Below, in pieces: positions 6,063 through 6,220 of a DNA stretch of 6,220 bases. A program made the position numbers and the translations under genes. The DNA is taken from contig JAGYOI010000087.1 in NCBI GenBank assembly GCA_018399395.1, forward strand, positions 1-6,220, given 5' to 3'. Positions within the stretch are counted from its first letter, which is position 1. Every line of letters starts with the position of its first letter. The stretch comes from Prolixibacteraceae bacterium. Lineage in GTDB: Bacteria; Bacteroidota; Bacteroidia; Bacteroidales; Prolixibacteraceae. The notes beneath the pieces were generated by a model. That model was not told where the DNA came from. It did not search any database and saw only the letters and a list, made by a program, of their open reading frames with translations.

Positions 6063-6093
6063 CAAAAGTACTGAATTTTATAGCCGCTTCAAA
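6063..6093 (-). promoter_or_regulatory. Bacteroidota-type promoter for the HU/SPOR gene
   Basis: On the minus strand, TTTG (6093-6090), a 19-base spacer and TACTTTTG (6070-6063) match the housekeeping sigma consensus TTTG, 19-21 bases, TAnnTTTG with no mismatch. Initiation near 6057 would leave a leader of about 15 AT-rich bases before the ATG at 6041, with no Shine-Dalgarno, as is common in this phylum. Confidence 0.7.
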
Positions 6094-6137
6094 AATTATT
6101 TATCAACAAAAAGGGCAGATTGTTAATAACCGGACTA

Positions 6138-6220
6138 TTATTTGTAATTCAAATCGGCATTCAACAATCGCTCAACTTCTTCTACACTCATTTCTTTTCT
6201 CTTGGCATAATCTTTAACCT
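6138..6220 (-). CDS. metH: C-terminal end of probable cobalamin-dependent methionine synthase (partial)
   Basis: Only the last 26 complete codons are in the window, ending in TAA at 6140-6138. The visible tail contains YAKRKEMSVEEVERLL and closes with NADLNYK. The pattern YAxRKxMSVEEVExxL near the very C-terminus is typical of the activation domain of MetH, which binds S-adenosylmethionine for reductive reactivation of cob(II)alamin. MetH transfers a methyl group from methyltetrahydrofolate to homocysteine in the cytoplasm. The usual WL is LL here. The stretch is too short to exclude another protein with a similar helix. The next gene has its own promoter 45-75 bases downstream. No convincing terminator lies between them, only a weak 5-base-pair hairpin around the stop codon. 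Confidence 0.65.
   Translation of the reverse strand, partial: VKDYAKRKEMSVEEVERLLNADLNYK

Noticed and set aside
6124..6140. Inverted repeat TAATA...TATTA overlapping the metH stop as a terminator
   Set aside because: Only five A-T pairs in the stem and no T-tract; too weak to call a terminator.

Overview
The window reads as chromosomal DNA of a Bacteroidota bacterium, probably of the Marinilabiliales/Prolixibacteraceae type. Four things point there: a DUF4292 lipoprotein, a protein with bacterial CCDC81-type HU domains joined to SPOR, moderate-to-low GC with AT-rich gaps, and a promoter that exactly fits the Bacteroidota consensus (TTTG, 19 bases, TAnnTTTG). The order-level placement is inference. 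Every convincing gene is on the minus strand, so transcription runs from high to low coordinates.

Layout in the direction of transcription. 6220-6138 is the last 27 or so codons of a gene that looks like cobalamin-dependent methionine synthase (metH). 6137-6042 is a short gap holding the best promoter in the window. 6041-5157 encodes a membrane-anchored HU/SPOR protein, followed by a clear intrinsic terminator at 5128-5098. The 5097-4945 leader holds a weak promoter candidate and two mini-ORFs chained by four-base overlaps into ldcA. 4944-4033 is an LD-carboxypeptidase (ldcA) and 4022-3654 a YraN/UPF0102 nuclease-like protein, ten bases apart. 3653-3527 is a T-rich gap with a possible small membrane-protein ORF and a promoter candidate. 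Then a tight run follows: dut (3526-3092), a TPR lipoprotein (3082-1316), a DUF4292 lipoprotein (1319-432) and an EnvC-like murein hydrolase activator (432-1, truncated by the window edge).

The genes fit a housekeeping theme with an envelope bias. LdcA trims recycled muropeptides, the EnvC-like factor would activate or perform septal peptidoglycan cleavage, and the SPOR protein would bind denuded septal glycan. The two lipoproteins probably act at the outer membrane. Dut (dUTP removal) and YraN (a putative DNA nuclease) concern nucleotide and DNA upkeep. Neighbours in the dut-to-EnvC run overlap by 4 bases, overlap by 1 base, or lie 9 bases apart, which implies one polycistronic message with translational coupling.

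No mobile element, CRISPR array, tRNA or rRNA was seen, and no gap exceeds 300 bases. I see no clear new multigene system. The least explained parts are the mini-ORF chain before ldcA, the hydrophobic ORF before dut, and the perfect inverted repeat inside yraN.
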